Positions 38,665 through 50,800 of a stretch of DNA of 64,000 bases are shown here, piece by piece. Source of the DNA: Tetragonia tetragonoides (Eukaryota; Streptophyta; Magnoliopsida; Caryophyllales; Aizoaceae). The DNA lies in contig CM076140.1 in the NCBI GenBank assembly GCA_038025085.1, forward strand, positions 29,995,001 through 30,059,000. The letters are read 5' to 3'. A program made the translations under genes and the position numbers. The first letter of the stretch is position 1. Every line of letters starts with the position of its first letter. The notes under the pieces were generated by a model. That model was given only the letters and a program-made list of their open reading frames with translations. It made no database searches and had not been told where the DNA came from.

Positions 38665-39068
38665 TGTGATACCCCAATATTTTCTATAATTATTATATTG
38701 ATTTATAAATAATTTATAAATAGTTTCGGAGATTAAATCGTATATTCATTTAAGGATTCGATTTATTCAATTAAAGCAATAATAATATTAATTATTATTA
38801 TTATGGGACTTTCATAAATTGTATTTATTAATTTTGAGGAGTTTAATTAAAATGTTTTATATATGAATAAGAATTATTCATAAAGTTTTAAATAGTTTTA
38901 ATTAGTTTTAATTTGTTATTTGAATCAGAAAATTATTAAATAAATTCCTAAACCTAGTAGTATTTGATTTGGGTTGACTGAGGGCCTATATAAGGAAAAG
39001 GTGAGACAGTTGATCAGTTTTGCAAACTAAGCCAAAACCCTCAAGCACTCTCTCTCCTCTCTTTCACC

Positions 39069-39135
<67 letters not shown>

Positions 39136-41346
39136 CCTCACCGGTTCTCTCTCCTCTCACCTCTCCTCCGGCAGCCCTTGCCACCGCCGACCACCAGCGA
39201 GCCTCCCTCACCGGCGGGAAGCCGTTCGTTCTCTCTCTCTCTCTCTTTCTTTTTCCTCTCTCTTCGCGTCACCTGTCCCCCTCGCGGTTGCAGTCGCGGA
39301 CGGTCGCGACCGTCGCCAGGCCGCCGCCTGGATGGCGGTCGTCGACCGCCAGGGCGCGAAGGGCCTGACCCCGTCTCCACCCATCTTCTCTCTCCTTCTC
39401 TCCCGTTCGTTCTCTCCCTCTCTCTCTTCGCAAACTCTCTCTATCTCTCTCCTCTCCTCGCCGGAGCACCGGCGACCACCACCACCGGCCATGGTGGCCA
39501 GTGGGTGGTGGTGGTGGTGATGGGTCAGGTTATGGGTCCCATGCATGGGTACCCGTGACCTAGATAGTTTTGAAGTTCGGGTTCCGTTTTTATAATTTTT
39601 CATAATTATTAATTCGATTTTCAGTATTTTTGATTTAATATTTTTATTTTTCTACACTCATTCGGATTTTCAAAAGCCTAGATTGGTTGAAATAAATCAA
39701 GAAATTTAATACTAATATCTGATTGAGATTTCGTTACTGTTTGTATTTTTGTATTTAATTAATACTGATACGGTAATTGTTTTTAATTAGGACCTAACGA
39801 GCAAGCGTGATTATTGTTGATTGGTTGGAGCATACTTACTGTTGGTAGCGTATTAGTGGTAAGCGCTCATGCCTACCTTCTTCCAAAGCCCCATCAAAAC
39901 TATTTTGATGTGTTATGTGCTAATTAGGAATTTGTTGTGAATTTAATATGCAAAGCATGATTAAATTATATCTTCGTTATTATAAAGTTATTAAGCATGA
40001 TTCACTGCTGTAAATATGAGTTATAATTAGCATGTTGATGTTAGCATATTTTGGAAATTAATTAGTCCATATGATGATTATTGGACAATTGTTGAATAGC
40101 GAATTATTAATATTATTATGCTATTAATTATATACTAATTGGTATGGGTATTACTGAGTGCTAGTGAGTACCTATATATTATCGTTGAATGTCTTTGGTA
40201 ATTTGTGAATTTTTGGATATCATATTACCCTGGCGAAGTGCTGCCGAAATTGTGCTAGACATTACTTCTCATCATTATTGAATTATCGTCGTTATTGAAT
40301 TAAAGCATGTTTAATTCTCATTGTATTGAATTATCATTATTGTCGTAATTTACTATTCATTGTCAAGAGCAAGAAATGAATTAGTAAGTCGTGGTCTCGT
40401 AGTACCACTTATGTCAACCAATGCCAATTATGTAAATTGAATTAAATGAGTAAGACTCCTAATGGATTCCTAGGAGTAGTCGATCAATGGGGATTGCACC
40501 TAATGGTGTAGTTCAAGGGATGAGTTATTCCTAAGTTACTTATAGACACCTCGCTATGTGTCTGGGACGGATCATTCCCCATTTATTAAGTCCTCTAGGC
40601 TCGTGTAATTGTACTAGAGGTAGTGTGCACACTAGAGTCATTAAGTCCATGGCGTGATTGTATCTTCGATGAACAGTATGGGTAATCGTTGTTCTATTCG
40701 CTCTCTTACATCTCTCTAATCAAGACGGATTGTCTATGTCGTATTTCGTGTGATCACTATACAAGAATTGCATATGAAAGAATGTCGTTGTGCGTATGCT
40801 TGATTATATGCTTATGTGCGTATGCAAATGAATTTCAATGATTCTTCTAAAACCTCAGGTAAGGTTTGCAGAAATGTTTTTACTGGGTACGGATGACGTT
40901 TATTCAGTTTATCTGAGTTTTGTTTCTCTTTTGTTTCTTTTCTTTTCTTCTGTATTTTGTTTCCGTCACGGAAACCAAAGTGCAGGTTTAGTTTATTGAG
41001 GACGTACAGCTTGGAACGTAGAGTTGGCGTCGATTTTTAGATTTGTTTCTATTCAGTTTAGATCATTGGGATTTTATTGGATTTAGCCCTTTGAAGGCAA
41101 GTTGTAATAAATTTGGTTTAATGGGTAGCTCACTATATAGACAACTCTGATATTAACTGTTTAGTTTGTTTAGTTCCTTAGTAAGCTCCTTTTGATGCCT
41201 AGTCTTTCTTTCTGCTTAGTAGTTACTCCTTAGTGATAAATGTTGCAGTGACATCCCCTCGGGTTCGGGACGGTTCAGCGGTGTCGAGTCGTGCACAACG
41301 ACGTCGATAGTTCCCAGGAAATCATTGCGAATTCGGGGGTGTTACA
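38665..41346 (+). repeat. 5' LTR of the Tekay element
   Basis: It starts TGTGATACCCC and ends GGGGGTGTTACA. CCTATATAAGG (38985-38995) is the probable TATA box. The leader contains a long (CT)n tract (39072-39127) that is not present in the 3' LTR, then a GC-rich CGGTCGCGACCGTCG block. The U5 end (GGTTCAGCGGTGTCGAGTCG) is homologous to the reverse Tekay-like LTRs, while the U3 start is not. Confidence 0.93.
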
Positions 41347-41348
41347 AA

Positions 41349-41359
41349 TGGTATCAGAG
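41349..41359 (+). promoter_or_regulatory. Primer-binding site of the Tekay element
   Basis: TGGTATCAGAG begins 2 bp after the LTR end. It is complementary to initiator methionine tRNA, as in most plant chromoviruses. Confidence 0.88.
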
Positions 41360-41538
41360 TCCTAGGTTTAAAAAGGTTGCTTAAGATTAATTATTCAATT
41401 AATAAAGATTAGTTTCATTTTGGGAAAATAAAATATAATTAAAGCCGTTGAGCGTAGTAGTCCTAGAAGATAGGAATTATTTGAAATCACTTTGCTTGTG
41501 ATTTATAATGTCCTCATTGTTTGATTGTCTACCTGTAG

Positions 41539-42437
41539 ATGGTAAGGACAAGAAAGACTGCGCGAATGACGACCGCACACCATAGGGCACGCACCCTAGC
41601 CCATCGTGCACCATCTGCAGAATATGTAGCTTCATCGGATAGCGAGTCGACAGGAAATGACGCGAACGTAGCCACGAACCAGCGCAAGACCGCGCCGCGC
41701 ACGCGATTGCCGCACGCGACGAGGCCGCACGCCCCGCGCCAATTCCCGCCCCTATAGCCGCGCCTGTACCTGCCCCAGTTGTCGCACCTGTTGCATGCGT
41801 GGAGGAAGAGGAAGATCCTTCCTAACATACAGCGCCGGAAGAGCATGATGACAGGCCGGAATTGGAAGATACTAGTGCCGAGAGCGACAACAACATCGCG
41901 CCTACTCCTGCACCTATTGCTACACCTACTCCTGCTGCAAATTGGTCTCCTCCTGTGGAGCCGTTCTTTGCTACTGATGCTGAGCTGGAGGATATACGTA
42001 TCTATATACGATGTGCTTACACTATGATCGAGCGTTATCAGTACGAGGATCGCACGAGTCTACATGAAGGCTTATGGGTAGAGCTACTGCTGGCTGGTCT
42101 GCCTAACATCCATCCTTGGATGGAACTCAAGGAGAAGTACGACGACGTAGTCTCCAAGAGCGGTCACTTGCACGAGAAGAAGTACGGAGAAGGTACGAGA
42201 TGGTCTCTTTGCTTTAGAGGTGTCACAGCTGAGTTATGCCTATCCGAGTTCGAGTGGAAGGTGAACCACGTGCTTGTGCCTGCGCCGAAAGGTATGTGCG
42301 AGTACTGCAGGACCAAGAAGCGCAAGCATGCAGATGATTTTAGGAAGCGTTTCATGCCCCAAAAATTCAGTGGATATGCTTATCCATACACACCCTGCAA
42401 GGAGGTGAAGCCTAGGAGGAAGGACGATCATGACTAG
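41539..42437 (+). pseudogene. Extra ORF upstream of gag (unrecognised)
   Basis: Two linked frames are seen: 41539-41757, basic then Ser/Asp-rich (EYVASSDSESTGND), and 41862-42437 after a Pro/Ala-rich linker. A frameshift lies near 41730 and a TAA at 41822. The second part has a Pro/Thr-rich start, an acidic helical region (LEDIRIYIRCAYTMIERYQY), KYGEGTRWSLCFRGVTAEL, and a Cys/basic tail with CEYCRTKKRKHADDFRKRF. I do not recognise the family. Standard Tekay elements have gag as the first ORF. A similar S/D/E-rich frame lies next to the primer-binding site of the reverse element at 10447-10590, which hints at a shared extra ORF. Confidence 0.6.
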
Positions 42438-43172
42438 TCCCCTAGCGCGAAGAAGATGTGTGCTAGTGTCAAGTAGAACTAGATTATTGCCTTATTAGTT
42501 TTACTTGAGTCTTATTGAACTTTAGCTATTGTGATGGCCCTGCGTGGTCAATTTTGATGTTGGTGTAGTTGCATAGGCAAAAAATATTTATGACTACTAT
42601 CTACTTGCAATTTGTCTCATTGCAAGACTATTTCATTTGATTATATGATATCGTTGAGAATTTGTTCTATATGATCGTTTTATCACATAATTGCATGGTT
42701 GACTCATAGCTTCATAATGCTATCTCGTATTTCCTAGACATGATAGGAAATCCATGTCGGATTTATAGCGAAATTTTCATTGAGCATCATCATATCAATT
42801 GTGAGCCAAAGGCTAAGCATGTATTGTATGCAATCAAATGTCATTGTTTATTGCCCTACTAAAATAGTATGGAGCCTCGATGTGTGAATTGGGAATGTCA
42901 TTGCTTATCAATCGTGTGAGACCAATGTGTCTACTTTGTTATTGCATATCGAACTATTATGCATGGGAACTGAGAACATTCAAAGCAAGTATGTTGCTTA
43001 GACCTACAATGTAAGGTCGATCATTGAAACTTATATGCTATTTGCTAAATGTCAAGAGATTGGTTTCAATTATAACCTATATCTCTCAATTAGACCTCAA
43101 TTTGGGTCGAATGTGCCAATTTTGCTGAAATAGTGATCAACCATTGCTCTTTTATGTCTCAAATTTGTTATA
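42438..43172 (+). other. Spacer between extra ORF and gag
   Basis: T-rich, no open frame longer than background. It may serve as the gag leader. Nothing else was recognised. Confidence 0.5.
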
Positions 43173-44375
43173 ATGGCGGCCAACGACCGACTCGCGAGAC
43201 TAGAAGTAGGTCTTACCAACGTGGTCGAGCACATCACGTGCCAGCTAGAGCGCCAAGAGGAAGATCACAACGCGCAGAACCCTGAGACGCGCAACTTTAG
43301 GGATTTCGATGCACTCAAACCTCCGACGTTTGAGGGTGGCTCTGAGCCCACTAAGTTGGAGAATTGGATAATAGAGTTCGAGAAGTTGTTTAGGGCGACT
43401 AATCGTCCCAACAACATGAAGGTCAACACCGCTACGTACTACCTGAAGGGTGAGGCTAACAAGTGGTGGAGCGATGTGGGCACTGATCTACTCACCATTT
43501 AGGAATATGGGTGGACCGAGTTCAAAGAGTCTATTCGTGAACGGTTCTATCCAAGAGCTGTCTGTCGCCAGAAGCAACGGGAATTCGAGAACATCTATCA
43601 AGGAAAGCTATCTGTGGCTGAGTACGCAACAAAGTTCAACGAGCTTGCTGCTTTTGCACCTAACTTGGTGAACGGGTCGAGAGGTTCGAAGATGGCCTGA
43701 AGTGGGATATTCAGCGTTATGTTATGGGAAACTCGCTGACGCTCCAAGGATCTTACGAGAAAGCTTTGAACCAAGAGCGTGCTGTGGATCGTCGTGATTC
43801 GTTGCTCGGAAAGCATAAACGTGACGAAGGGAATTCTTCCCAGTCAGGTAGCGCAGATAAGAGGCCAAGGCCGAACAACGGCAATCACAGCAACCAAGGT
43901 GGTCAGAACCACAACGGGAACAGGAATCGGGACTCGAATAGTCATAGAGCTACGATCTTAGCTAGGAGGAATACGCCTTGTAGTCGCTGCAACAAGACGC
44001 ATCCTGGAAAGAACTGTCGTGGCGATGTACTTCAATGCTACGAGTGCAACAAGCCTGGCCACAAAGCTTCTGAATGCTGGAGTCGTGGAAGGAACGACAA
44101 TGGTCAGAACCGCGATAACAACTACAATCGTGGTGGAAATGGAAATGCTAATCGCGGAAATGGTGGTAACTACCGTGGAAATGGGGGTTACAACAACAAC
44201 AACCGCAACAATACTGCTGCTCCTGCTGGCGAATAGTCAAGCACTACTTCCCACACCTGCCAACCCCGTGCAGAACAACAACAACAATAGGGGGGTGAAT
44301 GGAAGGGTTTATCTGCTGAACCGCAATGAAGCTGAAGCGAACCCGAATGTGATCGCTGGTACTTTTCTCGTTTAA
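43173..44375 (+). pseudogene. Tekay gag
   Basis: It starts MAANDRLARLEVGLTNVVEH. The gag core is FEGGSEPTKLENWI (about 43332-43373), YYLKGEANKWW (43439-43471), then WTEFKESIRERFYP. An in-frame TAG (43499-43501) and a frameshift near 43680 interrupt it. The zinc knuckle CYECNKPGHKASEC (44037-44078) is preceded by a second Cys/His cluster (CSRCNKTHPGKNC). An Asn/Gly/Arg-rich tail then changes frame near 44230. Gag forms the particle and binds RNA. Confidence 0.88.
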
Positions 44376-47300
44376 CTCTCAACCTGCTTTTGTTTTGTTT
44401 GATAGTGGTGCAACACACTCTGTTCTTTCTAAGAGCTTTGCATCTAAGATAGGTTTAGAGCCTAGTTATGTGTATAGTGCAAATATGAGGATGCCAGATG
44501 GAACAATTGTTAATTGTAAAGCGTTGTATGAAAAGTGTCCGATTAGGATAGCTGGTTCCGATTTGCCTGCGGATTTGATTCAGATGGATTTGAAGGATTT
44601 TGACGTGATTTTGGGAATGGATTGGTTAGCAAAGTATAGGGCTAAGATTGAGTGCTTTGAACAACGTGTGTCATTGCGTGGACCGAAGGGTAGGAGGATT
44701 ACCTACAAAGGGGTCGGGGTTAAGCAAAAGTTGAAGGTAGTGGAAACCACGAAAGCAAAGGAGTGTATGACTAAAGGTGAACAGATTTACGTATGTCATA
44801 TAGTGGATACAAGTCGAGAAGCCGAAGTTTCAAAACCTATTCCAGTTGTTTCGGAGTACGCTGACGTCTTTCCAGACGAGATTCCAGGAATGCCTCCGCA
44901 ACGCATTATCGACTTCACGATTGACTTAGCTCCAGGTTCTGCTCCGATCTCGAAAGCTCCGTATCGTATGGCTCCTGCAGAGATGAAAGAACTGAAAACG
45001 CAACTCGAGGAACTACTGGAGAAGGGATACATACGCCTGAGTGTATCGGGTGCTCCTGTTCTGTTCGTACGTAAGAAGGATGGTAGTATGAGACTGTGCA
45101 TAGACTACCGAGAGTTGAACAAGATCACGATCAAGAATCGTTATCCACCTCCGAGGATTGACGACCTATTTGACCAACTTCGTGGAGCGACTGTTTTCTC
45201 CAAGATCGATCTACGTTCAGGATACCATCAACTCAGGATTTCCGAGCCTGACATTGCAAAGACCGCGTTTAGGACGAGGTATGGACATTACGAGTTCACG
45301 GTGATGCCTTTTGGGTTGACGAACGCACCTGCGAAGTTTATGGATTTGATGAACCGTACGTTCTAGCCTTATCTCGATCAGTTCGTTGTTGTCTTTATTT
45401 ACGATATTTTGGTCTATTCGAAGAACGCTGATGAGCACGAGCAACACTTGCGAACCGTTTTGGAGATTTTCAGACGACATCAGTTGTACGCCAAGCTGTC
45501 GAAGTGCGAGTTTTGGTTAGAAATTGTTTCCTTCTTAGGACATGTGGTGTCTAAGAGTGGAGTTGTTGTTGACCCGGAAAAGATTAGAGCTGTTATAGAC
45601 TGGTCCGCACCAAAGAGCTTGACCGAGGTCAGAAGTTTTCTTGGGTTAGCTGGTTACTATCGTAGGTTTGTGGAAGGATTTTCCAAGATAGTACAGCCTA
45701 TACAAACTTGATGAAAAAGACGACGAAGTTCGTGTGGTCGGAAAAGTGTGAAGCTGCTTTTCAAGAATGGAAGAAACGTCTTACAAGCGCGCCGATTTTG
45801 ACTTTGCCATCGGGAACTGAAGGGTACGAAGTCTATAGTGACGCGTCTAAGCATGGCTTAGGCTGTGTTTTGATGTAACATGGTAAGGTAGTGGCTTATG
45901 CCTCAAGACAATTGAAGAAGCACGAGGATAATTACCCTACTCACGACTTAGAGCTCGCTGTTGTCGTATTTGCTTTAAAGATTTGGAGACATTATCTCTA
46001 TGGTTCTGATGTCAAGATGTTTAGGGACCACAAGAGTCTCAAGTACATATTCACACAAAAGGAATTGAATATGCGACAAAGAAGATGGCTAGAGTTATTG
46101 ACGGAGTACGACATCGACGTTCAGTATCACGAAGGGAAAGCTAATGTGGTAGCTGACGCTTTGAGTAGAAAGACTCGTCATACGTTGAACACTGCTTTAG
46201 TACTTCCAAGGGAGATCATTCGTGACTTGCAGAGTCTAGATGTGGAGATGGTGCTGAAAGGTGACGTTCAATGTACCTTAGCACAAATGTCAGTTCGACC
46301 AACCTTACTCGACGAGATCACGGGTAAACAGAGTACAGATGAGGATCGTCAATGGATTCTACGCCACAAGGACGAGGGTAGATCTGAGGACTTTTCTATT
46401 GGTCAAGACGGTGTCTTGAGATTTCGTGATCGTGTCTGTGTGCCGAATGACCCGGAGATCAAGAGTCAGATTCTGGGTGAAGCTCACAATACACCTTATT
46501 CTGTACATCCTGGTGGAGACAAGCTTTACAATGACCTTCGCCAAATGTTCTGGTGGAAAGGTATGAAACAAGATGTCGCTGAATTCTTGGCTAAGTGTCT
46601 GACGTGCCAGAAGGTGAAGATCGAACACAAGAGACCTGGTGGAATGATTCAATCGCTTGAGGTCCCTACGTGGAAAAGGAACTCAATTTCAATGGACTTT
46701 GTCATGGGTTTACCATTGACACAGAAGAAGAACAACGCCATTTGGGTAGTTGTGGATCGTTTGATGAAAGTTGCGAGATTCATTCCAATGAATGACACTT
46801 GGGAAATGGAGAAGCTAGCGGATGCTTAAGTCAAGGAAGTCATGAGACTTCATGGTGTTCCAGTGGATATCGTTTCAGATAGAGACTCGAGATTTCTATC
46901 TCATTTTTGGCAGAAATTGCAAGAAGCTTTTGGAAGTAAATTGAAGTTCAGTACTGCTTTTCATCCTACGACTGATGGTCAGACGGAAAGAACGATTCAG
47001 ACCTTGGAGGATATGCTTCGAGCGTGTGCTCTCGAGTATCAAGGCTCGGAGGATACACACATTCCGTTGATCGAGTTTTCTTATAACAATAGCTATCACT
47101 CAAGCATTGATCGGGCACCATATGAAGCATTGTATGGCAGGAAGTGTAGATCGCCAGTTTGTTGGAACGACATTAGTGAAACTGCAGTTTTGGGTCCAGA
47201 AATGATCCAGCAGACCGTCGAAGTGGTCAAAGTGATTCAAGCAAAGATGCGTAGTGCTCAAGATCGCCAGAAATCGTACGCAGATAGAGGTCGTAGACCT

Positions 47301-47750
47301 GAAGAGTTTGAGGTAGGAAGCAAGGTACTTTTGCGAGTATCTCCTACCAAAGGTGTCATGCGTTTTGGTCGTAAGGGGAAGTTAAGTCCTCGTTATATTG
47401 GACCTTACGAGATTCTGGAAAGGATTAATGAGGTTGCTTATCGATTAGCTTTACCTGTGGAACTTGCAAAAGTCCACAGTGTGTTTCATGTCTCTCAGTT
47501 GAAGCGATACATACATGATCCAACTCATGTCGTTCAACCTGAAACGATCGATCTCATTGAAAGTTTGACTTATGAAGAGCGTCCTATCAAGATAGTGGAT
47601 CGCAAAGAACGCTCAACTCGAGCAAAGACTATTCCGATCGTCAAAGTCGTTTGGTCTCGACAAGGTCAAGAAGAAGCAACATGGAAAGCTGAATCCATGA
47701 TGCGCGAGAAATATCCAGACCTCTTCCTAGGAGGTACTAGTCCCACTTGA
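44374..47750 (+). pseudogene. Tekay pol: protease, reverse transcriptase, RNase H, integrase, chromodomain
   Basis: Protease DSGATHSVL is at 44401-44427. Reverse transcriptase has [20 protein letters not shown] (45054-45113) and [12 protein letters not shown], but the catalytic FIDD box reads FIYD (Tyr codon 45400-45402), so one metal-binding Asp is gone. There is a TAG at 45364 and a frameshift near 45705. RNase H is at about 45820-46180 (YSDASKHGLGCVL, ADALSRK), with a TAA at 45876. Integrase has its H/C region (46488-46612) and D, D, E at SMDF, SDRDSRF and TDGQTERT (46690, 46878, 46975), with a TAA at 46827. The C-terminal chromodomain is at about 47580-47740 ([31 protein letters not shown]). 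Chromodomains steer integration towards particular chromatin. Confidence 0.92.
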
Positions 47751-48028
47751 GTTTCGGGACGAAACTCCTTTTAAGGAGGGTAGAATGTCAAACCTCGAAA
47801 TTTCGTCTTTTTGTGTGTTTTGTTTATCGCTTTGCATGAATTGCATGTTCAAGCATTGCATGGTGCATGCTAATCAACTTAGAATCACAGTCGTACTTGC
47901 TCATCTTGCATATGTTAGTGTCCTAAAAATTGTTTTATACCTTCGTATAAGTAAACTCATTTTGCTTTGGGAAGTGATTACTTCATGTCTCAAGTTTCGG
48001 GACGAAACTTCTTTTAAGGAGAGTAGAA
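47751..48028 (+). other. Tekay 3' interior with duplicated polypurine/LTR-edge sequence
   Basis: The block GTTTCGGGACGAAACT-CTTTTAAGGAG-GTAGAATGT occurs twice, at 47752-47789 and 47992-48031. The second is the functional edge (LTR starts TGTAATACCCC at 48029). After the first, TGTCAAACCTCGAAATTTCG looks like the start of a different LTR. The inverted GTTTCG/CGAAAC can form a hairpin. Confidence 0.8.
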
Positions 48029-50694
48029 TGTAATACCCCAATATTTTCTATAATTATTATATTGATTTATAAATGATTTACAAATAGTTTCGGAGATTAA
48101 ATCGTATATTCATTTAAGGATTCGATTTATTCAATTAAAGCCATAATAATATTAATTATTATTATGGGATTTTCATAAATTGTATTTATTAATTTTGAGG
48201 AGTTTAATTAAAATGTTTTATATATGAATAAGAATTATTCATATAGTTTTAAATAGTTTTAATTAGTTTTAATTTGTTATTTAAATCAGAAAATTCTTAA
48301 ATAAATTCCTAAACCTAGTAGTATTTGATTTGGGTTGACTGAGGGCCTATATAAGGAAAAGGTGAGACAGTTGATCAGTTTTGCAAACTGAGCCAAAACC
48401 CTCAAGCACTCTCTCTCCTCTCTCTCACCGTCCTCTTTCTCACTCTCTCTCTTCTCCCTCCCTCACCAGTTCTCTCTCCTCTCACCTCTCCTCCGGCAGC
48501 CCTTGCTACCGCCGACCACCAGCGAGCCTCCTTCACTGGCGGTAAGCCGTTCGTTCTCTCTCTCTCTCTCTTTCTCTTTCTTTTTCCTCTTTCTTCGCGT
48601 CTCCCCTCCTCCTCGCGGTTGCAGTCGCGGACGGTCGCGACCGTCGCTAGGCCGCCGCCTGGACGGCTGTCGTCGACCGCCAGGTCGCGAAGGGCCTGGC
48701 CCCGTCTCCACCCATCTTCTCTCTCCTTCTCTCCCGTTTGTTCTCTCCCTCTCTCTCTTCGCAAACTCTCTCTTTCTCTCTCCTCTTCTCGTCAAAGCAC
48801 CGGCGACCACCACCACCGGCCATGGTGGCCAGTGGGTGGTGGTGGTGGTGATGGGTCAGGTTATGGGTCCCATGCATGGGTACCCGTGACCTAGACCTAG
48901 TTTTGAAGTTACGGTTTCATTTTTATATATTTTCGTAACTATTAATTCGATTTTCAGTATTTTCGATTTAATATTTTTATTTTTCTGCACTCATTCGGAA
49001 TCGAAATTTGGATTTCCAAAAGCCTAGATTGGTTGAAATAAATCAAACAATTTAATAAAAATATCATATTGTGATTTCGTTACTATTTGTATTTTCGTAT
49101 TTAATTAATACTGATGCGGTAATTGTTTTTAATTAGGACCTAATGAGCAAGCGTGATTATTGTCGATTGGTTGGAGCATTTTACTGTTGGTAGCGTATTA
49201 GTGGTAAGCGCTCATGCCTACCTTCTTCCAAAGCCCCATCAAAACTATTTTGATGTGTTATGTGCTAATTGGGAATTTATTGTGAATTTAATATGCAAAG
49301 CATGATTAAATTATATCGTCGTTATTATGAAGTTATTAAGCATGATTCACTGCTTTAAATATGATTTATAATTAGCATGTTGATGTTAGCATGTTTTGGA
49401 AATTAATTAGTCCATATGATGATTATTGGACAATTGTTGAATAGCGAATTATTAATATTATTATGCTATTAATTATATGCTAATTGGTATGGGTATTAAT
49501 GAGTGCTAGTGAGCACCTATATATTATTGTTGAATGTCTCTGGTGATTTGTGAATTTTTGGATATCATATTACCCTGCCGAAGTGCTGCCGAAATTGGGC
49601 TAGACATTATTTGTCATCATTATTGAATTATCGTCGTTATTGAATTAAAGCATGTTTAATTCTCATCGTATTGAATTATCATTATTGTCGTTATTTACTA
49701 TTCATTGTCAAGAGCAAGAAATGAATTAGTAAGTCGTGGTCTCGTAGTACCACTTATGTCAACCAATGCCAATTATGTGAATTGAATTAAATGAGAGTAA
49801 GAATCCTAATGGGTCCCTAGGAGTAGTCGAGCAATCGGGATTGCACCTAATGGTGTAGTTCAAGGGATGAGTGATTCCCAAGTTACTTATGGACACCTCA
49901 CAGTGTGTCTGAGACGGATCATTCCCCATTTATTAAGTCCTCTAGGCTCGTGTAATTGTACTAGAGGTAGTGTGCACACTGGAGTCATTAAGTCCATGGT
50001 GTGATTATATCTTCGATGAACAGTATGGGTAATCGATGTTCTATTCGCTATCTTACATCTCTCTAATCAAGACGGATTGTCTATGTCGTATTTCGTGTGA
50101 TCACTATACAAGAATTGCATATGAAAGAATGTCGTTGTGCGTATGCTTGATTATATGCTTATGTGCGTATGCAAATGAATTTCAATGATTCTTCTAAAAC
50201 CTTAGGTAAGGTTTGCGAAATGTTTTTACTGGGTACGGATGACGTTTATTCAGTTTATCTGATTTCTGTTTCTCTTTTGTTTCTTTTCTTTTCTTCTGTA
50301 TTTTGTTTCCGTCACGGAAACCAAAGTGCAGGTTTAGTTGATTGAGGACGTACAGCTTGAAGGTAGAGTTGGCGTCGATTTTTAGAACTCTTTCTGTTCA
50401 GTTTAGATCGTTGGGATTTTATTAGATTTAGCCCTTTGAAGGCAAGTTGTAATAAATTTGGTTTAATGGGTTTTAGCTCACTATATAGACAACTCTGATA
50501 TTAACTGTTTAGTTTGTTTAGTTCTTTAGTAAGCTCCTTTTGATGCCTAGTCTTTCTTTTTGCTTAGCATTTACTCCTTAGTGATAAATGTTGCAGTGAC
50601 ATCCCCTCGGGTTTGGGATGGTTCAGCGGTGTCGAGTCGTGCACAACGACGTCGATAGTTCCCAGGAAATCGTTGCGAATTCGGGAGTGTTACA
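48029..50694 (+). repeat. 3' LTR of the Tekay element
   Basis: It starts TGTAATACCCC and ends GGGAGTGTTACA, followed by the aggac duplication. It aligns along its whole length with 38665-41346. The (CT)n run of the 5' LTR is reduced to a few units near 48432-48455. Confidence 0.93.
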
Positions 50695-50800
50695 AGGACG
50701 TTATAGGGGTGGCCTTGCCACGTAATGTTATTGTCTCTTAGTTTTGGGGCTTGACCCTCTCTATCACTAATAAAAATAAAATTAAATTAAAAAAACATAG

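Larger units (their letters stand above)
38665..50694 (+). mobile_element. Ty3/gypsy Tekay (Del) chromovirus, 12.0 kb, with extra ORF
   Basis: LTRs of 2682 and 2666 bp are flanked by a perfect 5-bp duplication aggac (38660-38664, 50695-50699). It carries a methionine-tRNA primer-binding site, an extra ORF, gag with a zinc knuckle, protease, reverse transcriptase, RNase H, integrase and a C-terminal chromodomain. Both the [11 protein letters not shown] motif and the chromodomain fit Tekay. LTRs look highly similar by eye, implying a fairly recent insertion, but pol has several stops and a lost catalytic residue. Confidence 0.93.
37732..50790 (+). mobile_element. LINE (L1-type), 5'-truncated, split by a Tekay element
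   Basis: The LINE pieces are 37732-38664 and 50695-50790. The first codes for the end of a plant LINE ORF2 and the second for its last codons, a short 3' UTR and an A-rich tail (50769-50790). A 9-bp AAACATAGA lies on both sides (37723-37731 and 50793-50801), consistent with a target duplication. Across it the MULE frame continues without a shift into a PGRPKKK motif. Only about 1 kb of LINE is present, the usual 5' truncation. Confidence 0.85.

Noticed and set aside
39020..39603. ORFs of up to 166 codons on both strands, repeated at 48402-48894
   Set aside because: They fall in the CT-rich leader and GC block of the two Tekay LTRs, in all frames, with no domain; overlapping frames show compositional bias only.
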